From Hygrocybe punicea (Eukaryota; Basidiomycota; Agaricomycetes; Agaricales; Hygrophoraceae), in assembly GCA_963556145.1 (NCBI GenBank), contig OY744470.1:3348001-3412000 (forward strand): a stretch of DNA of 64,000 nucleotides, given 5' to 3'. Below, piece after piece: positions 1-12,211 of this stretch. Made by a program: the position numbers and the translations under genes. The notes under the pieces were generated by a model. The model saw nothing but the letters and a program-made list of their open reading frames with translations, did not search any database and was not told where the DNA came from. Each line of letters starts with the position of its first letter. Position 1 is the first letter of the stretch.

Positions 1-305
1 GTCATCGTCCTCCTCATTTCCATCGTTGTTGAGGTGGTGGGGAGTGGGAGATGACTCAGCCTCATAACTGCCAGCCCTAAACAAGCCTGGCAATAAAACA
101 TGAGCTGAAGATTCGAGTCATATTTTTTCGCCACCCATCCGAACGTCATGCACAACAATTAGTTTTAAACACCCCGCCTACTCACATGTAGTATTTGCCT
201 CATTTAATCATGTACACCATAGACTTAGTTGTTTTTAATCATTAAGAAAGGACTATAACGTGAGCAATGACTATAGTGAGCTTGACTCAGTCACTTACAA
301 GTTGA
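1..305. other. No gene seen at left edge
   Basis: AT-rich non-coding sequence in front of the Plavaka relic. No domain, repeat or convincing ORF was recognised here. Confidence 0.5.
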
Positions 306-2577
306 ATGTTGGTACTTAATGCTCTTGAAGTTTGCCAGAACCTGCCAATCACTAGTACTTGTATGCCCCTTATGAACATGGAGTCAGTTTGTGTGTGCAG
401 CCGATCATTCCGACAGCTCAGTGCTTTCACCAACCACAAGCGCACATGCCAATCGTCAAAAAAGCGCCTTTCCAGCGCTCTGGCAAAAGCAAAACAGCTC
501 TGGTTAGGACCTAAAAGGCAACGACTTCTCTCATCATCTTCAGAGGCCAATGAGGTGCCTCTGGTGCGTTTGGCACCGCAGACAGCAGACCCAGTGGTTT
601 ACTCTATACCTAATACGATGAAAGATAACCGCTCATTAAATATTGTTCTTAGATCGGTGTTATTCTGGACGATGAAAACCAAGCCGATGACTCCTATATG
701 TCTATGATGGAATGTGTGCCATGGACCCGAAGACTTCATCATCGACTCCCTTTACAATTCAGAGATCCACTGCCACAACCGCCACCACTTTTACCACCGC
801 CATCCATCATCCATTGTATCGCGTCGACTTCGCAATTGACGGCGAACAATAGAATAACTTCAAGTTCATCGTTGGGCTGGAGCTCAGGAGCGGTACCCCG
901 TCGATTGTGCCAAGTGTTCAGGACAGTACGCAACATATTTGGGCTATCCGGCTGTACCACACTGCAGAATTGCCTTCACACGATCCAGAGGAGTACAACG
1001 AGTTATCCGATATCCCATCTCAATCCCCTTCCACATCCGCTCCGCAAACATTTTATCCTTATCCAAACCACAGCTCATTCTGGTTAGGCGAGTGGTATTG
1101 GAATGGCGGCGTCCAGAAGTCTCAGTCTAGCTTTAATGAGCTTTTAGACATCGTTGGAGATCGTGGCTTCGAGCCCGCAGCCGTTCGAGATACCAAATGG
1201 AGTGAGATCAACAATATTCTAGCAAGTGGTGAAGATGAAGAATGGTTGGATGAGGATGCCGGAAGGAAACATATGCCTGTGACCATTGAAGTGCCCTATC
1301 AGCTTCGCCGTGGCATCTCCCCAGATCCCGACGCCAGTCCTTGAAGTTACACGATTGACGACTTCTATCACCGCAGTCTGGTTTCGGTCATTTGGGAAAA
1401 GCTTTCGGATTCAACAGGAAATCATCGGCATTTTCATTATAAACCATTTGAGCTGAATTGGCAGCCTGGCGAAGTCCCTTGCCCGGTGCGTGTTCAGGGT
1501 GAACTGTACACATCTCCTGCCTTCATCAATGCCCATTGCAAACTGCAAGATTCTCTGGCAGAACCAGGTTGCTCACTTCCACACGTGGTTGCTGCACTGA
1601 TGTTCTGGTCTGATGTTACGCAGCTGACGTCTTTTGGTGATGTGAAGATTTGGCCCCTTTACATGTTTTTCGAAAACGAATCCAAATACTATCGGTGTAA
1701 ACCCTCATGCCATCTCAGTCACCACATTGCGTATTTTCATTCGGTGGGTGCTATATTTTTGCTGATTGCCGGATCATGGCTGATCACCTATGTAATAGCT
1801 TCCTGGGGCCTTTAAGGATTTTACCACCAAGAAGACCACAGGGGGGAAAGAACCCAGCGATCAATTCATGGCGCACTGCGCTCAGGAGCTCATGCATGCC
1901 CAATGGATGATTCTACTCGATGATGAGTTTCTGGAAGCTTGGGTGCACGGCATCGTGATTACATGCTGTGACAGGATTACACGACGGTTCTATCCCCAAA
2001 TATTCACCTATTCTGCAGATTATCCTGAGAAGTAGGTCATCTATTCACAACCGCGACCAATGGAATGAACTAACACCGCAATCTTTACACAGAATCCTCC
2101 TTGCTAGTATTCATAAAATGCCTGCCCTTTGCCCTTGCCCCAGGTGTCTCACCCCACTGTCACACTTTCATAACCTTGGGACAGCTACAGATATACAACA
2201 TTGGGTAACATTGGCTCGCGTCGATGATCGTGGTCGACAGAACTCAGTTTTCACTGCTTGGAAGCTAATATATGAAAGGCACCAACAAGTGAATAGTACC
2301 ACTGTGGAGAATTTGCTCAAAGAGACGTCTTTGGTTCCAAACCTGGTATGTCTGTTGCCATAATCATATTATGCTTAGCCCATTACAACTAACTCTTGTG
2401 ATCTAGAATGCCTTTTCTGGTAGACTGGGATGCTTCGGCTTTGTTTTGTACTTGATGCTGGTGGTCGATTTATTGCATGAAATGGAGCTGGGCATTTGGA
2501 AAAGCCTCTTCATCCATCTCCTTCGGATTCTGGAATCACACCAGGGAGCAAATTTGGTTGCAGAATTAGATCGTCGG
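306..2577 (+). pseudogene. Plavaka-type transposase relic, 3' truncated
   Basis: Remains of a Plavaka transposase, the CACTA-related DNA transposase family abundant in Agaricomycetes. Reading pieces in order: an N-terminal C2H2-like finger (CVCSRSFRQL...H..TC, about 385-450) followed by the KKRLSSALAKAKQLW helix; a proline run (PLPQPPPLLPPP, about 765-815); SHDPEEYNELSDIP; the family motif FYPYPNHSSFWLGEWYWNGG (1050-1110); then GELYTSPAFI, CSLPHVVAALMFWSD, FFENESKYYRCKPSC (1500-1715), ARVDDRGRQNSVF (2215-2255) and VVDLLHEMELGIWKSLFIHL (2460-2520). The pieces lie in different frames, some through introns and some through frameshifts. The family continues several hundred residues further, but here homology stops at a splice-donor-like site near 2577, just before the minisatellite. 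Recognition is from family motifs, so the call is firm and the exon borders are not. Confidence 0.85.
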
Positions 2578-2629
2578 TAAGACATTTATTGATGTATTGC
2601 CACACCTTACAGCATATCTTTTCCACAAG

Positions 2630-3440
2630 ACATGGCTCAGCCGAGAGGGACAATTCCCACTCCGAGTGGGCCAGCTAATCTCGGCCGACCAATATCTTTC
2701 TCCAGGGGAGATGGCTTGGCCGAGGGGTCTATGTTCTGAGGGACATGAGTTGGCCGAAGCAGGGGGATATATTGGCCAACCGGTCTGGATATTTTGGCTG
2801 GCCATGGGAGATGGATTGGCTGACCGGTCTGGGTATCTTGGCAGGCCATGGAACATGGATTGGCCGACAGCCTGGGTAATTTGGCTGGCCATGAAAGGTG
2901 GATTGGCCGACGTGTCTGGGTATTTCAGCTGGCCATGGAACATGGATTGGCCGACGGGTCTGGGTATGTCGGCTGGCCATGGAACATGGGTTGGCTGACG
3001 GGTCTGGGTATGTCGGCTGGCCATGAAAGGTAGATTGGCCGACAGGTCTGGGTATTTTGGCTGGCCATGGAACATGGATTGGCCGACGGGTCTCGGTATG
3101 TCGGCTGGCCATGAAAGGTGGATTGGCCGACAGGTCTGGGTATTTTGGTTGGCCATGGAACATGGATTGGCCGACGGGTCTGGGTATGTCGGCTGGCCAT
3201 GGAACATGGATTGGCCGACGGGTCTGGGTATGTCGGCTGGCCATGGAACATGGATTGGCCAACGGGTCTGGGTATTTCAGCTGGCCATGGAACGTGGGTT
3301 GGCTGACGGGTCTGGGTATGTTGGCTGGCCATGAAAGGTGGATTGGCCGACAGGTCTGGGTATTTCGGTTGGCCATGGATTGGCCAATCCTGGTTAGTAT
3401 ACCGTCAGCCATGGGACATGGGTTGGCAAATACCATATAT
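2630..3440. repeat. 44-bp minisatellite, about 14-18 units
   Basis: Tandem array of a 44-bp unit recognised by the core GGCCATGGAACATGGATTGG followed by CCGACGGGTCTGGGTAT. Copies of CTGGCCAT recur at 2885, 2929, 2973, 3017 and onward every 44 bp to about 3369, with more diverged units on the left. Alternating subtypes (ATGGAACATGG and ATGAAAGGTGG; ATGTCGG, ATTTTGG and ATTTCAG) suggest higher-order amplification. The consensus carries no stop codon on either strand, so long spurious ORFs appear in most frames. Confidence 0.95.
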
Positions 3441-3536
3441 TGGCTTGCTGGTCATTCTTGGCAGATGGTTATGGTCCAGTTGGTTAAAAATATATTACTT
3501 TCTTCTGTTCAACTATATCTTCTCTAATAATATGTA

Positions 3537-6500
3537 TTACTCCATCTTGTTGGAAAAGGCAGTTTCTGCTTGTGCTATCATATTCCTCCACATTACCATT
3601 TGTTTTTCCGCATAACAGATGTGCCCTCTCAGTCCCAGACCAACTTTGTCACGACGTGCTTCCAATTGCACCTTCTGGTGTTGCAGCCAACGAATCACAT
3701 TACCCATTTCTGACTTGACGCTTTGCAATTCTTCAGACCACCGATCATATCTGGCCTTGCCACGGAGCCAGTTTACACGATACACTGTATAGCAGTAAGA
3801 TCTTCCATGAATTGCTGTAGCAGAACCATTCACCTTCTTGCATCCAATCGTTGTCACCAGTATTATTCCTTTCTTTCCTCTGCCAGATCCAGGGCAGCTT
3901 GTGACTCCTCTGGCCCACTCTATTCTCCTCAAGCATATCACCACTCATCTTGATATCCTCCTGTCTCAGCACTTTGAAACGATCCAAAATGTCTGCATTC
4001 CCCCCTAGATTGACCAATGCTCGACGAGCCTGCCTGTAGCTGGTGGCATATTTACCAACTTTTTGCTGGATGGCATGTATGTCGTCCCATGCTCGAGTCT
4101 TCTTCTTCTGGCTGTTTGCTCCATGAACAGAGGTTCGAAAGATTACCATTTTCTCACCCAGTGTCATCCTCAAGTTTTCCAAACAATCGTTTGCTTGGCC
4201 CACCCTGAGTTCCACCTCCGGAGCCACCAAATTTTCCAAACCCAGCCAAGCACATTCCTCCACTCCTAAGGTCGATGGCATTGTGAGTCGGCAATTTTCT
4301 GGCCATTCTGCAACATGGTCATCATCTTCTTCGTCTACCCCACCCTCCTCATCCACATCCACAATCCAGTCATCAGCAGTGGGATCATAATTGACCAGAT
4401 TACACTCATCCACATCTTCACCAAGTATTCCTTGTATTTTTCTGTGGAACGAGTCGATCCGAGACTGCAGTCTATTTCGCCGATCCTCCAGATTTGCCTT
4501 GTCTGTGAAACTGCCCGTTTTTTGAACAGCATGAGCCGTTGTTTTCAGAGTATTCCTGTAGGGTAAACAAATGTCAAAGAGACGATCGATGAGAATGAGG
4601 ATACATCCTACTGTGCTTGTTCTATGTTTATTCCTTCATTTAAGATGGTCACCCGACCAGCCATTACATCTTTGGGATTCCCTGTCATCAGTCTCAACCT
4701 GATCTCAGCCTGCAATGGTGCTGGTGAAACATCATTACCGTGTCCAAAACACCAACACTTTACAAGACAAACCTTTCTCCATTCTGACGTCGAATACCCT
4801 CAAGTAGTCACCACGGAAATCCATTGCCCTTCTTTCTTCTTCCTTCCACTCCGCCAGCACTTGCTCATCCACAGTTTCGGAAAGCTCCTCAAAGGCTGCC
4901 TTCATTTCCTGCATTCCATCTACTGCTTTATCATATCGTTTCAACAAAGACCGAACTGTGTGACAGCTATGGTGATGATATGTATTGATGACATGCCTAT
5001 GAATCACCTACCCATTCCTACCAACTTCTTCCAATTCGAATCCCTCATAAGGTCATCCAAGATCTCACGTCGTTGGGATTTTGACATGAAACGAATAAAA
5101 CTGGAAATCTTGTTGATGATAGCCCACAGTGTCTCCAAAATTTCACCATCCTGCTGACCAGCACCACGAACGAAGTTGAGACTGAATAGGGCAAAACACT
5201 TGGCAACATGTGCACCAAGATGAAACTTGCCCACAGCCCCAATGATCTCAAGCGCCTCAGGGAGAGTGAGGTGGTCGGAATCGGAAACCCTTTTAGCAAA
5301 ATTGATCAGCCAACTGCAGGCAATATCATATTCCACCAGTGCTTGGGTGATACCACTGTGGCACAGCCTATTGAGAGCATTGCATATCGAATAATCAACG
5401 TTCATGTGTCTGGTGCAGACTCTTTAATAAATTTGTCACGATTCATAGCTCAAAATACATGACTAACCGTTCACCCTTCTGGAAGTCGACGACACTGTGG
5501 GGTACAAAGCAACCATGCTTGGCACATGCACATGCACCGATGCCAGTAGCATATAAGTTATGACGATTGGCGTTTGCTTGGTTGACGGCCTTGTGATTGG
5601 AGCACTGTGACCTCTGATACATGATCATTGATTTAGCATTCACGAAATTCACAATTCGATAAATACCTCTTTGGACTCCAGGGAAGCTGCCAGATGAGCA
5701 CGATAAGGTGCATCCTCAACCATATAGCCTTGTCCATCGATAAGCCCAACGTCGTCATCAGGCTTCCGCATGTTAATCTGCTCAGCTTTTAAATTGCCAT
5801 CAACGACGATGCTGGGCCTGTAAAGCCACCTGTTTCCCTGTTTGGTGTGGAACTACATGAAAGCTGATCAGAATGACCCACTGATGCGGTCTATCCATCC
5901 AGTTCTGCGGAAGATTTATCCCTGGCTGGGGACATGCAGGGCAAAACAATGCCAGATCGCCATTACCAGGCTCCCTCTCAGTGTCATGCCCAAAGCTGAA
6001 TCGTTTCTTGAGGTGCAAGTATCGCCACTGTCTTGACACCCTCATTAGCTCATGATAACAATCCTGAACACCATAACTCAGTACTCCGTTCTGTATGCAC
6101 AATGTAACAAAACAACTAGTATATCACGAACCGGCAATGTATCTGGAAATGCATTGGAAGACAGTCTCCTTAACTTGTTATAAAAGTTGTTTGCAGACGT
6201 TTTGCACTCCATCGAATCAATGTAGAAATGATCCAGGAGCTGGAAAGTGAATGCTGACGACGGCCGTTTTGCTGTTGCAGGATACAAATGCATTCGAAGT
6301 AGTTGAATATCTCGAGTGGGGGCATCTGGGCAGGAGCACCATCGGATTTGACGTCGGTAAATTCCATTCGTATGAGTGACAGTTATGATATCTTCCTCGG
6401 CGTTGGAGTGGTACCGAGGTACCACTCCGGGGGCTCACGCAGGACTCGAGGGAAAGGTCGACTGGATAGGAAGGATCGACTGACTACTACATCTGGAAGG

Positions 6501-6959
6501 CTACTAACTAGGTCAAACCGTGGGAACCTGATCACGTGACTGACCAGGCACAACTACTACAGCGTGAACTGCCAAAGCCGGATCCAACTCGTCCTCCTCA
6601 CCACCACCTGACATAAGAACATCATGCAGATATGTATCTTCGACAGATGGCTGGGGGCCATCTTTTCTGTATGACGGACAATCGCCTCCACCATGGCCAA
6701 GACGCATGACCAGGCCAATCGTATTAAGGTCATGTTTCAGGAAACATCTGCCGTTCCATATCTCAATTCTGTGGAATGGATTATGAATGTGTGTCTGCAA
6801 ACAACAACGCTGGCAGAACGAAGGGCAACCATAGCAATCAGGGCAACGAATGGTGATATCGGCCATCAGACATGACTGGCATGTAACATTGGAAGGGGGG
6901 GCCTCAGATGATAAGAGTTCGGAGAGGTATTGCTTGTGAATCGCTTTCCAGGCTTCCAT
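3537..6959 (-). pseudogene. CxC2-type KDZ transposase split by a MITE
   Basis: Kyakuja-Dileera-Zisupton transposase with an N-terminal CxC2 cysteine cluster, a family expanded in Agaricomycetes. The 5' exon (6959-6562) has the cluster CQSC...CPDC...CPSFCQRCC and H..FHRIEIWNG. After the inserted element come VTHTNGIY (about 6385), QLLRMHLYP, GDLALFCPACPQPGINLP (about 5920), ACAKHGCFVPHSVVDFQKGER (written in part; about 5500), VEYDIACSW (about 5330; catalytic Asp region), GKFHLGAHV and QQDGEILETLW (about 5140; third acidic region). The C-terminal part (about 4500-3540) is acidic and coiled-coil-like. Segments are separated by intron-sized gaps. The only unambiguous break is the MITE at 6404-6561; without it and one target duplication, AVHA reads straight into EEDIITVTH. 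It was probably active as a gene before that insertion. Confidence 0.85.
6404..6561 (-). mobile_element. 158-bp MITE, copy inside the KDZ gene
   Basis: Third, most diverged copy of a short element also found at 22485-22643 and 24310-24468; here it is in reverse orientation. Ends are TGGAGTGGTACC and, reversed, TGTAGTAGTTG, an imperfect terminal inverted repeat. The right end contains an internal palindrome, GGAGTGGTACC/GGTACCACTCC. It is flanked by GCGT at 6400-6403 and at 6562-6565, a 4-bp target duplication. The interior holds TCACGTGA. It encodes nothing, so it needs a transposase in trans. Confidence 0.85.
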
Positions 6960-7076
6960 TTCATCATTCTGTGTCTAATTGACATGCAATCCTGTGGTAA
7001 CATTTCATGAGCCCTCCTCCACCGAGGTAAATTCGTTCCCATTCATAATCCCCATTTCACTCCCCTCACGCATCTT

Positions 7077-8057
7077 TTGAAGGTGCAGGCACTCATCAGA
7101 GATCTTGATTTTTGCGAGGAACGATCGGACGCTGTTCCTAGCACCAGCACACAGGTTGCACAGTGTGACACTCTGGATCCACTAGTCGGCCGGCATGTTG
7201 TAATTATTCAAGGACCCTGCAAGGACTACCGAGGTATCATCAAAGAAGTAAATCACTTCCGAGGGGTTGCCATAGTGGAGTTGGAAGCCACAGTGCGAAA
7301 ATCCATGTTCAAGTTTCAGGATTTAACAATCTTTGAGTGAGTCTTATCGTTTCAAGTTGCGTTGCACCGAACTAATGCATCGCAGCGACGATGGTGCACT
7401 GCTGCGACTGCAAGAGTGCGCAATTCGAGTCATGGAGGCGAGAGAGTATACTGGATCCGGAACCAGGGTGCCCATGCGACCACCAATTCCTCTGTCGACC
7501 ACTCTGCTCATGCCATCTACCCCCATCCCAGTTGACATGTTTTCAGAACCAGTCAGTCCCGCTTTGGACCCATCATCATGGACACCTGGAAGGCCGGATG
7601 ACAAGGCAGAAGGTATGCCATGCTGTCGATCTGTTCTGCATTGTGTGTCTGACTTCTTCATAGCCAATCCGGACCCTTGGCTCACAGACCGCCAACTTTA
7701 TGCGTTAAAGATTATGGTGACTTTTACTAAAGAATGGGCCAGTGGTACACTATTCGGTCGCCTTGGTTTCACCCTACCGTCATCCAATGGGGGAATTCGA
7801 ACACATGTTGATGTTCAAATGTGTGATTGCTTATCGACTGTGTGCACGAATATTCCCATTCAGTTTCTCGACCTGTACATCCGCAAGGTCCTCAGGAGCT
7901 AGTGGTGGTGATCAAGGGTGACTCAATCACAGGTGATGTTCTTCTGATTGATAAAATGAATGGGGAGGGGATGTGCGTCCTCGCAAAACCCGACACACCC
8001 CACAACCCGTTCATTGCAGTATCCAAAGAGCGGCTTGCTGTCATTAAAAAATTATAA
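7077..8057 (+). pseudogene. SPT5-like KOW-domain fragment
   Basis: Resembles the C-terminal part of transcription elongation factor Spt5, which many Agaricomycetes carry as extra diverged copies. The first KOW-like module is at about 7170-7340 (DPLVGRHVVIIQGPCKDYRG, then GIIKEV...VAIVELEA). A Ser/Thr/Pro-rich linker at about 7500-7620 contains DPSSWTPGRPDD, like the SPT5 linker. A second KOW-like module is at 7895-8057 (ELVVVIKGD...GDVLLIDK...MCVLAKP, ending AVIKKL). The segments lie in different frames with intron-sized gaps. The NGN domain and the main body of Spt5 are absent, so this is a partial copy or an SPT5-derived short gene rather than the housekeeping gene. It is divergent from the KDZ gene, whose start is only about 120 bp away. 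Confidence 0.6.
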
Positions 8058-8258
8058 CCATCATTTTTTCACTACTACTGGAATATCATTTTGTCAATAT
8101 CCATTTGTATTGCTCCCGCAAATGTCAATTCACACACTTTTACACTCCCAGTTGAGAAAACCAAACCTTCAGGCTTTTGGAGGACGGACAGTTATCTTTG
8201 GCCCAGGACTTGGCGGCAGTCCTGCCATGTTCACATCTTCCTTCCATTGCAGAGTTTG

Positions 8259-8306
8259 GGACAAAGTCCACTCTCAACCCAGGGACAAAGTCCACTCTCA
8301 ACCCAG
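8259..8306. repeat. 24-bp direct repeat, two perfect copies
   Basis: GGGACAAAGTCCACTCTCAACCCA is present twice back to back (described by its start GGGACAAAGTCC and end CTCAACCCA). Confidence 0.9.
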
Positions 8307-9935
8307 GCCATTGAAAGAGTCCTGAGACAGAACCAAAGTAATTTCATCTTGTTGATATTTTTACCTTGTCCAACTCATTATATTATGTAGGATATACCCA
8401 AGGGAAGTGGACATTGCTGTCGAATCTACGTTCACGATGAGTAGGACGGTTTTCTCAATGGGACACTACTTATGTCGCTGACTAGCAACCATTTGATAGT
8501 TGGGATCAAATACGACGTATGGTGAATGTCACAGATGTTGAGCTCAGCGAAAGGTTTCAGGGAATGGCGCAGTACTCAACGTTAAAGACAAAAGAATATC
8601 AGCCCCCAGGTTGTGACTTGACACCAGCACAAGCACTACCCATCTCCAGCTGAGATCGCGGTGCACTCGCCAAGCATGACACCAGATCGAGTGGCAGAAA
8701 TCAGATTGAGTTATCAACATGAAAGTGGCCGACTGAGGTGAACTGGACAATGTCTATCAGACTATCACTGAGTGCGGGGGCTTGTAGTGCACAACGCCAT
8801 GTCCAATATCATCAATGAAAGGTCCTTATGTTAAGTACTTTTACAAACAATAAATCTGTTTAACGTCGCTCCACATCATACTGCAAAACATCGACAGTGA
8901 TTTCACCAAGAGTCTCCACACAAATGCAAACGCAGTGGTTGCCCTTGCGGCAGAATGAGCATCGGAATTGGCTATCATACAAAAAACACACCCGATTCAC
9001 AGCCTGGACGTAAGTCCCTGTTTGCCATGCAGTACTGTAGTGGACTCGGACGGACTGTCCTCACTGTCATGGTTGACGTCAGCACACGCGTATTGGAAGG
9101 TTTCGATCACCCACCAGGAAGCGATCGGCTGTGGAATGACGAACGCCAGAACAATGAGCGACGGACGTAGCGACAGGCCGTGTGGACTTGGTGGATTATT
9201 GAATAAATATACTAATACAACAAAAATGCTCACCTTAGATTTCGCTTTACGCATTTAGTGGTGATGAAGGGTGGGAGACACAATTTATGAGGTGGGAGTG
9301 GAAGTAGAGGATGAGAAGAGTGAACAGGCGGTGGCAGGCCGGGCACCCAGTGACAAAGGAGACACAAGAAATGAGGAGGTCGTCCATGGTGATGCCGTCG
9401 TCGTCGTCGTCGTCATCGAGATACCACCGCCCCAACCATCGGTACCATCATCCTCATGCAGCTTGATGGGATGGACGATGGGGATGTCATGGACGACGTC
9501 TCCATTGTTTTTATTTACCTTGTATGATCCTGCACTGCCAGCATGAGTGAGCACTGGCAGTGAACAAAAATTTGACTGACTAGTACAAATTCTACGCTCA
9601 CTTGTGCACAGAATGACTCAGTCAGACGAGCCTCAGGCCCTCACGGAAATTTGGTACCTAGTACCTTCTTACTTTTGTAAATTCGATTATGTCGTTCAAG
9701 TTATCATCTACTACCAGTAAAATTTTGAATTACAGACTTAGAAACAGCGCCTCCGATGTCAAAAGCATAAGCCTGAGGCTATCATTATGTAGCAAGATTT
9801 ACGGATAGAAAGGCGAGGAGGAGAGTTGCGATAATATGTACATGCAAGACTACCGGGCCAGACAGCACTCGACGAAAACTAATTTGAAATGCAGGGCAGG
9901 AACAAAAAACTCTTTTAATAACTTGTTTTGCACCA
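8307..9935. other. No supported gene; GTC microsatellite
   Basis: Only short ORFs without recognisable domains. A (GTC)n tract lies at about 9396-9416. I found no transposon end or conserved protein here. Confidence 0.5.
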
Positions 9936-12211
9936 TCATGATTGCTTCCTGGGCCAGGGGAACTTGCCGATGAGAGCAGATAAGAAGGAAGAAGTCGCAG
10001 ACATTGACCTCGGATGGGTAGACAGGACATCAGAGCCCATGGCGTTATTCTGCTGCCGTGATTCAGACTGAGCATTTAAATGTAATTTATGTATGATGGC
10101 ATTCAACTCTGCACTGAAGTAGGCCACCATTGAATCAATGATAGGAACTGGGAGCCATTGTGGCAGAGTACAAGCAGTGACCATTCAATGTGAGGCCATT
10201 ACATGGAATTGCGAGGGTTTTGTTCCCAATAAAGACTGCAAGTGAGAACATGCAGCACAGCACGTTTGCAAAATCCCGAGGATGTTGTTCAAATTCTACG
10301 TCATGGGATATCAAAAAGATACAGACAGCACGTTGGTGATGGTGCTTACAATAGATTCATCTAGCCCTGGAGCTTCGAGTGAATTGGAATGGTAGATGAG
10401 GCTGGCTAGAAAAGATTGAGAGTGGAGACTTCCGTGGAAGTTCTTGCCCCTCAACATCTCACCCCTTAAGCATGTTTCCGAGTTCATGTTCTGTGATGCT
10501 GTGTTCTCAATCACAACAATCGCATCCTCCAGTGTGCAACTCGAGGAATCACCAAGCATGGAGGAAGACATGACTTCTGTAAGGACTTCGTGCCAGGGCC
10601 GCAAAGCCATTCCTACATGCTGAGCGACAACCACTTTGAGAGGGACCTTGCGAAAATAAGAGGTGATTCCAACGAGGTTGTTAACGGCCTCAAAATAAAT
10701 GGGTTGTAACCATAGCCAGTCTGCATAAGCATTGTGCACGGAAAATAGCTCCTCCCCGGATCCAGATACTATCATCACCCCACACATCGGACAGGCCCAG
10801 CTTTCGGCCACTTCGAATTTCTTGCTTGATTTTAACTCAATCCACAGTAAACTTGCAACAAGACATATAATACATCATATTGTTATTTTAGAAGTGTTTT
10901 CTAGGTGTAAAATGCAGTTTGTGGTGAGGAGAAAAAAAGGCAATTGGTCACGCTTTGACAGGTGGGGTTCAAATATGCCACTGTGACATTGTGTGACTGG
11001 CTGAAAGCTGGGCCTGTCCGATGTGTGGGGTGATGATAGTATATGAGCTTGGATGCCTGAATCCAATTCTATGTTCCAATTCCCATTCCCATTCCCATTC
11101 CCATTCCCCTCGACATTCTCATGCTTCTGAGTGCGAGGGTCCAGAGGGTTGATTCTGGTAAGGTGTTCCTTAAGAAAAGAGCTATTAACAATGTCCCGAA
11201 GAGTAAGACCACACGTGGTGAGGCAATAGATGGCAAATTCAAAATCCAACATCTCACTATCCAACAAAGGCCTACCACCAAACTTATCAAGTGCACGAAG
11301 AGCAGCTTCGTAACAACGGAGGTGTTTCAGCAATCGGTGGACTTCTTTGCAGGTGTCCTGGGTGTAAATGGTGGGAAGGTCTGAGCCGCTCTTCTAATCT
11401 TCCGCAAACTTCCTCAAGTTAGGAATTTCAAGTTTGGACAAGCCAAGAAACCTATCGTTGACTGGCTCCAAAAGCGATTCGAAGAAGGCGGCGTCGCACT
11501 GACCCAATGAAGTGGAAATGGGTGGCTGATCAGGAAAAGGGCGGTTCTTGACTATTGCCTGGGATGGTAGAGTATCAAGGAGGCAATCATAGAATGGTTT
11601 GGCATGATCCTTGTGCAACAACCTCCGCGTCATATTGGGGTAGGAAATGGCAGAGGTATACAAGAGGATGCCGAGCGACTCCTTTTCCGCCACATTGAGA
11701 AGGCTAATCACTGTAGCTGCGTGAGATTGAAAAGATTGGGATGTCCTAATGCAAAGCGTGAGGGGAGTGAGGAATTCAAATAGCTATTGCGCTCTTACCA
11801 TGTCTTTTTCAGATATGGAATTGGATCACGCGGGTCGACGTCGCTTGCAGGCAGATGGAAAACAGAGACACTTTCATTCCCATAACCCAAAGTACCCAAT
11901 GAATTGGATTGATTACAGGGGTCAGTTGAAACCTGCACATGACTGAATATGATGAGCTTCATAACAGAAGAGTCTGACATTGATTGGTCCTTTATAATAG
12001 CAGCTGTGTTTTCTTTGTCCCTGACCAAAAGGGTAGCAAGAGCCCCCAGGGAACGATGGTCGCCATGGATGTGAGAATCCGAATTGGTCACGCTACTAGT
12101 AAGGCCGAAATTGAGAGAAGGATCCTCGGTCTGCAGCATCTCCAACATGGCCATGATGGTTCAGAATGTTAGGATCTTGTCGGAAACTTCATGGTCGCCA
12201 CTGACAGTCAT
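9936..12211 (-). pseudogene. OTT_1508-like deaminase paralogue P1 (degraded)
   Basis: First of two related fungal genes whose C-terminal domain looks like the OTT_1508-type of the cytidine-deaminase fold. It aligns end to end with P2 (14811-17022): PRDPIPYLKKTW then an intron, RRLLHKDHAKPFYDCLL, NDRFLGLSKLEIPNLRK, IYTQDTCKEVH, EFAIYCLTTCGLTLRDIV, and YADWLWLQPIYFEA. The zinc/catalytic motif is LHSQSFLA where P2 has LHCEAILA, so the catalytic Glu is missing. The second half of the site survives as CCAAC after an intron near 10270, and the gene ends with CTLPQWLP...IIDSM. In-frame stops lie at 12161-12163 (TGA), 11394-11396 (TAG) and 10185-10187 (TGA). A 271-bp MITE sits at 10769-11039. The start is ATG 12211, matching P2. 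It cannot make the full protein. Confidence 0.75.
10769..11039. mobile_element. 271-bp MITE with ~42-bp inverted ends, TA target
   Basis: The ends are inverted repeats of about 42 bp with one mismatch: CTATCATCACCCCACACATC... on the left, and its complement ending GGGTGATGATAG on the right. TA flanks both sides (10767-10768 and 11040-11041), the Tc1/mariner-type pattern. Taking out the element plus one TA joins GIQAH in frame to SGSGEELFSVHNAY, which matches the uninterrupted P2 paralogue. There is no coding capacity. Confidence 0.8.

Noticed and set aside
2566..3436. Long minus-strand ORFs rich in WPADIPRPVGQ
   Set aside because: They are readings of the 44-bp minisatellite in successive frames, not a gene.
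2630..3440. Possible CRISPR array
   Set aside because: Units are continuous without unique spacers, and the genome is fungal.
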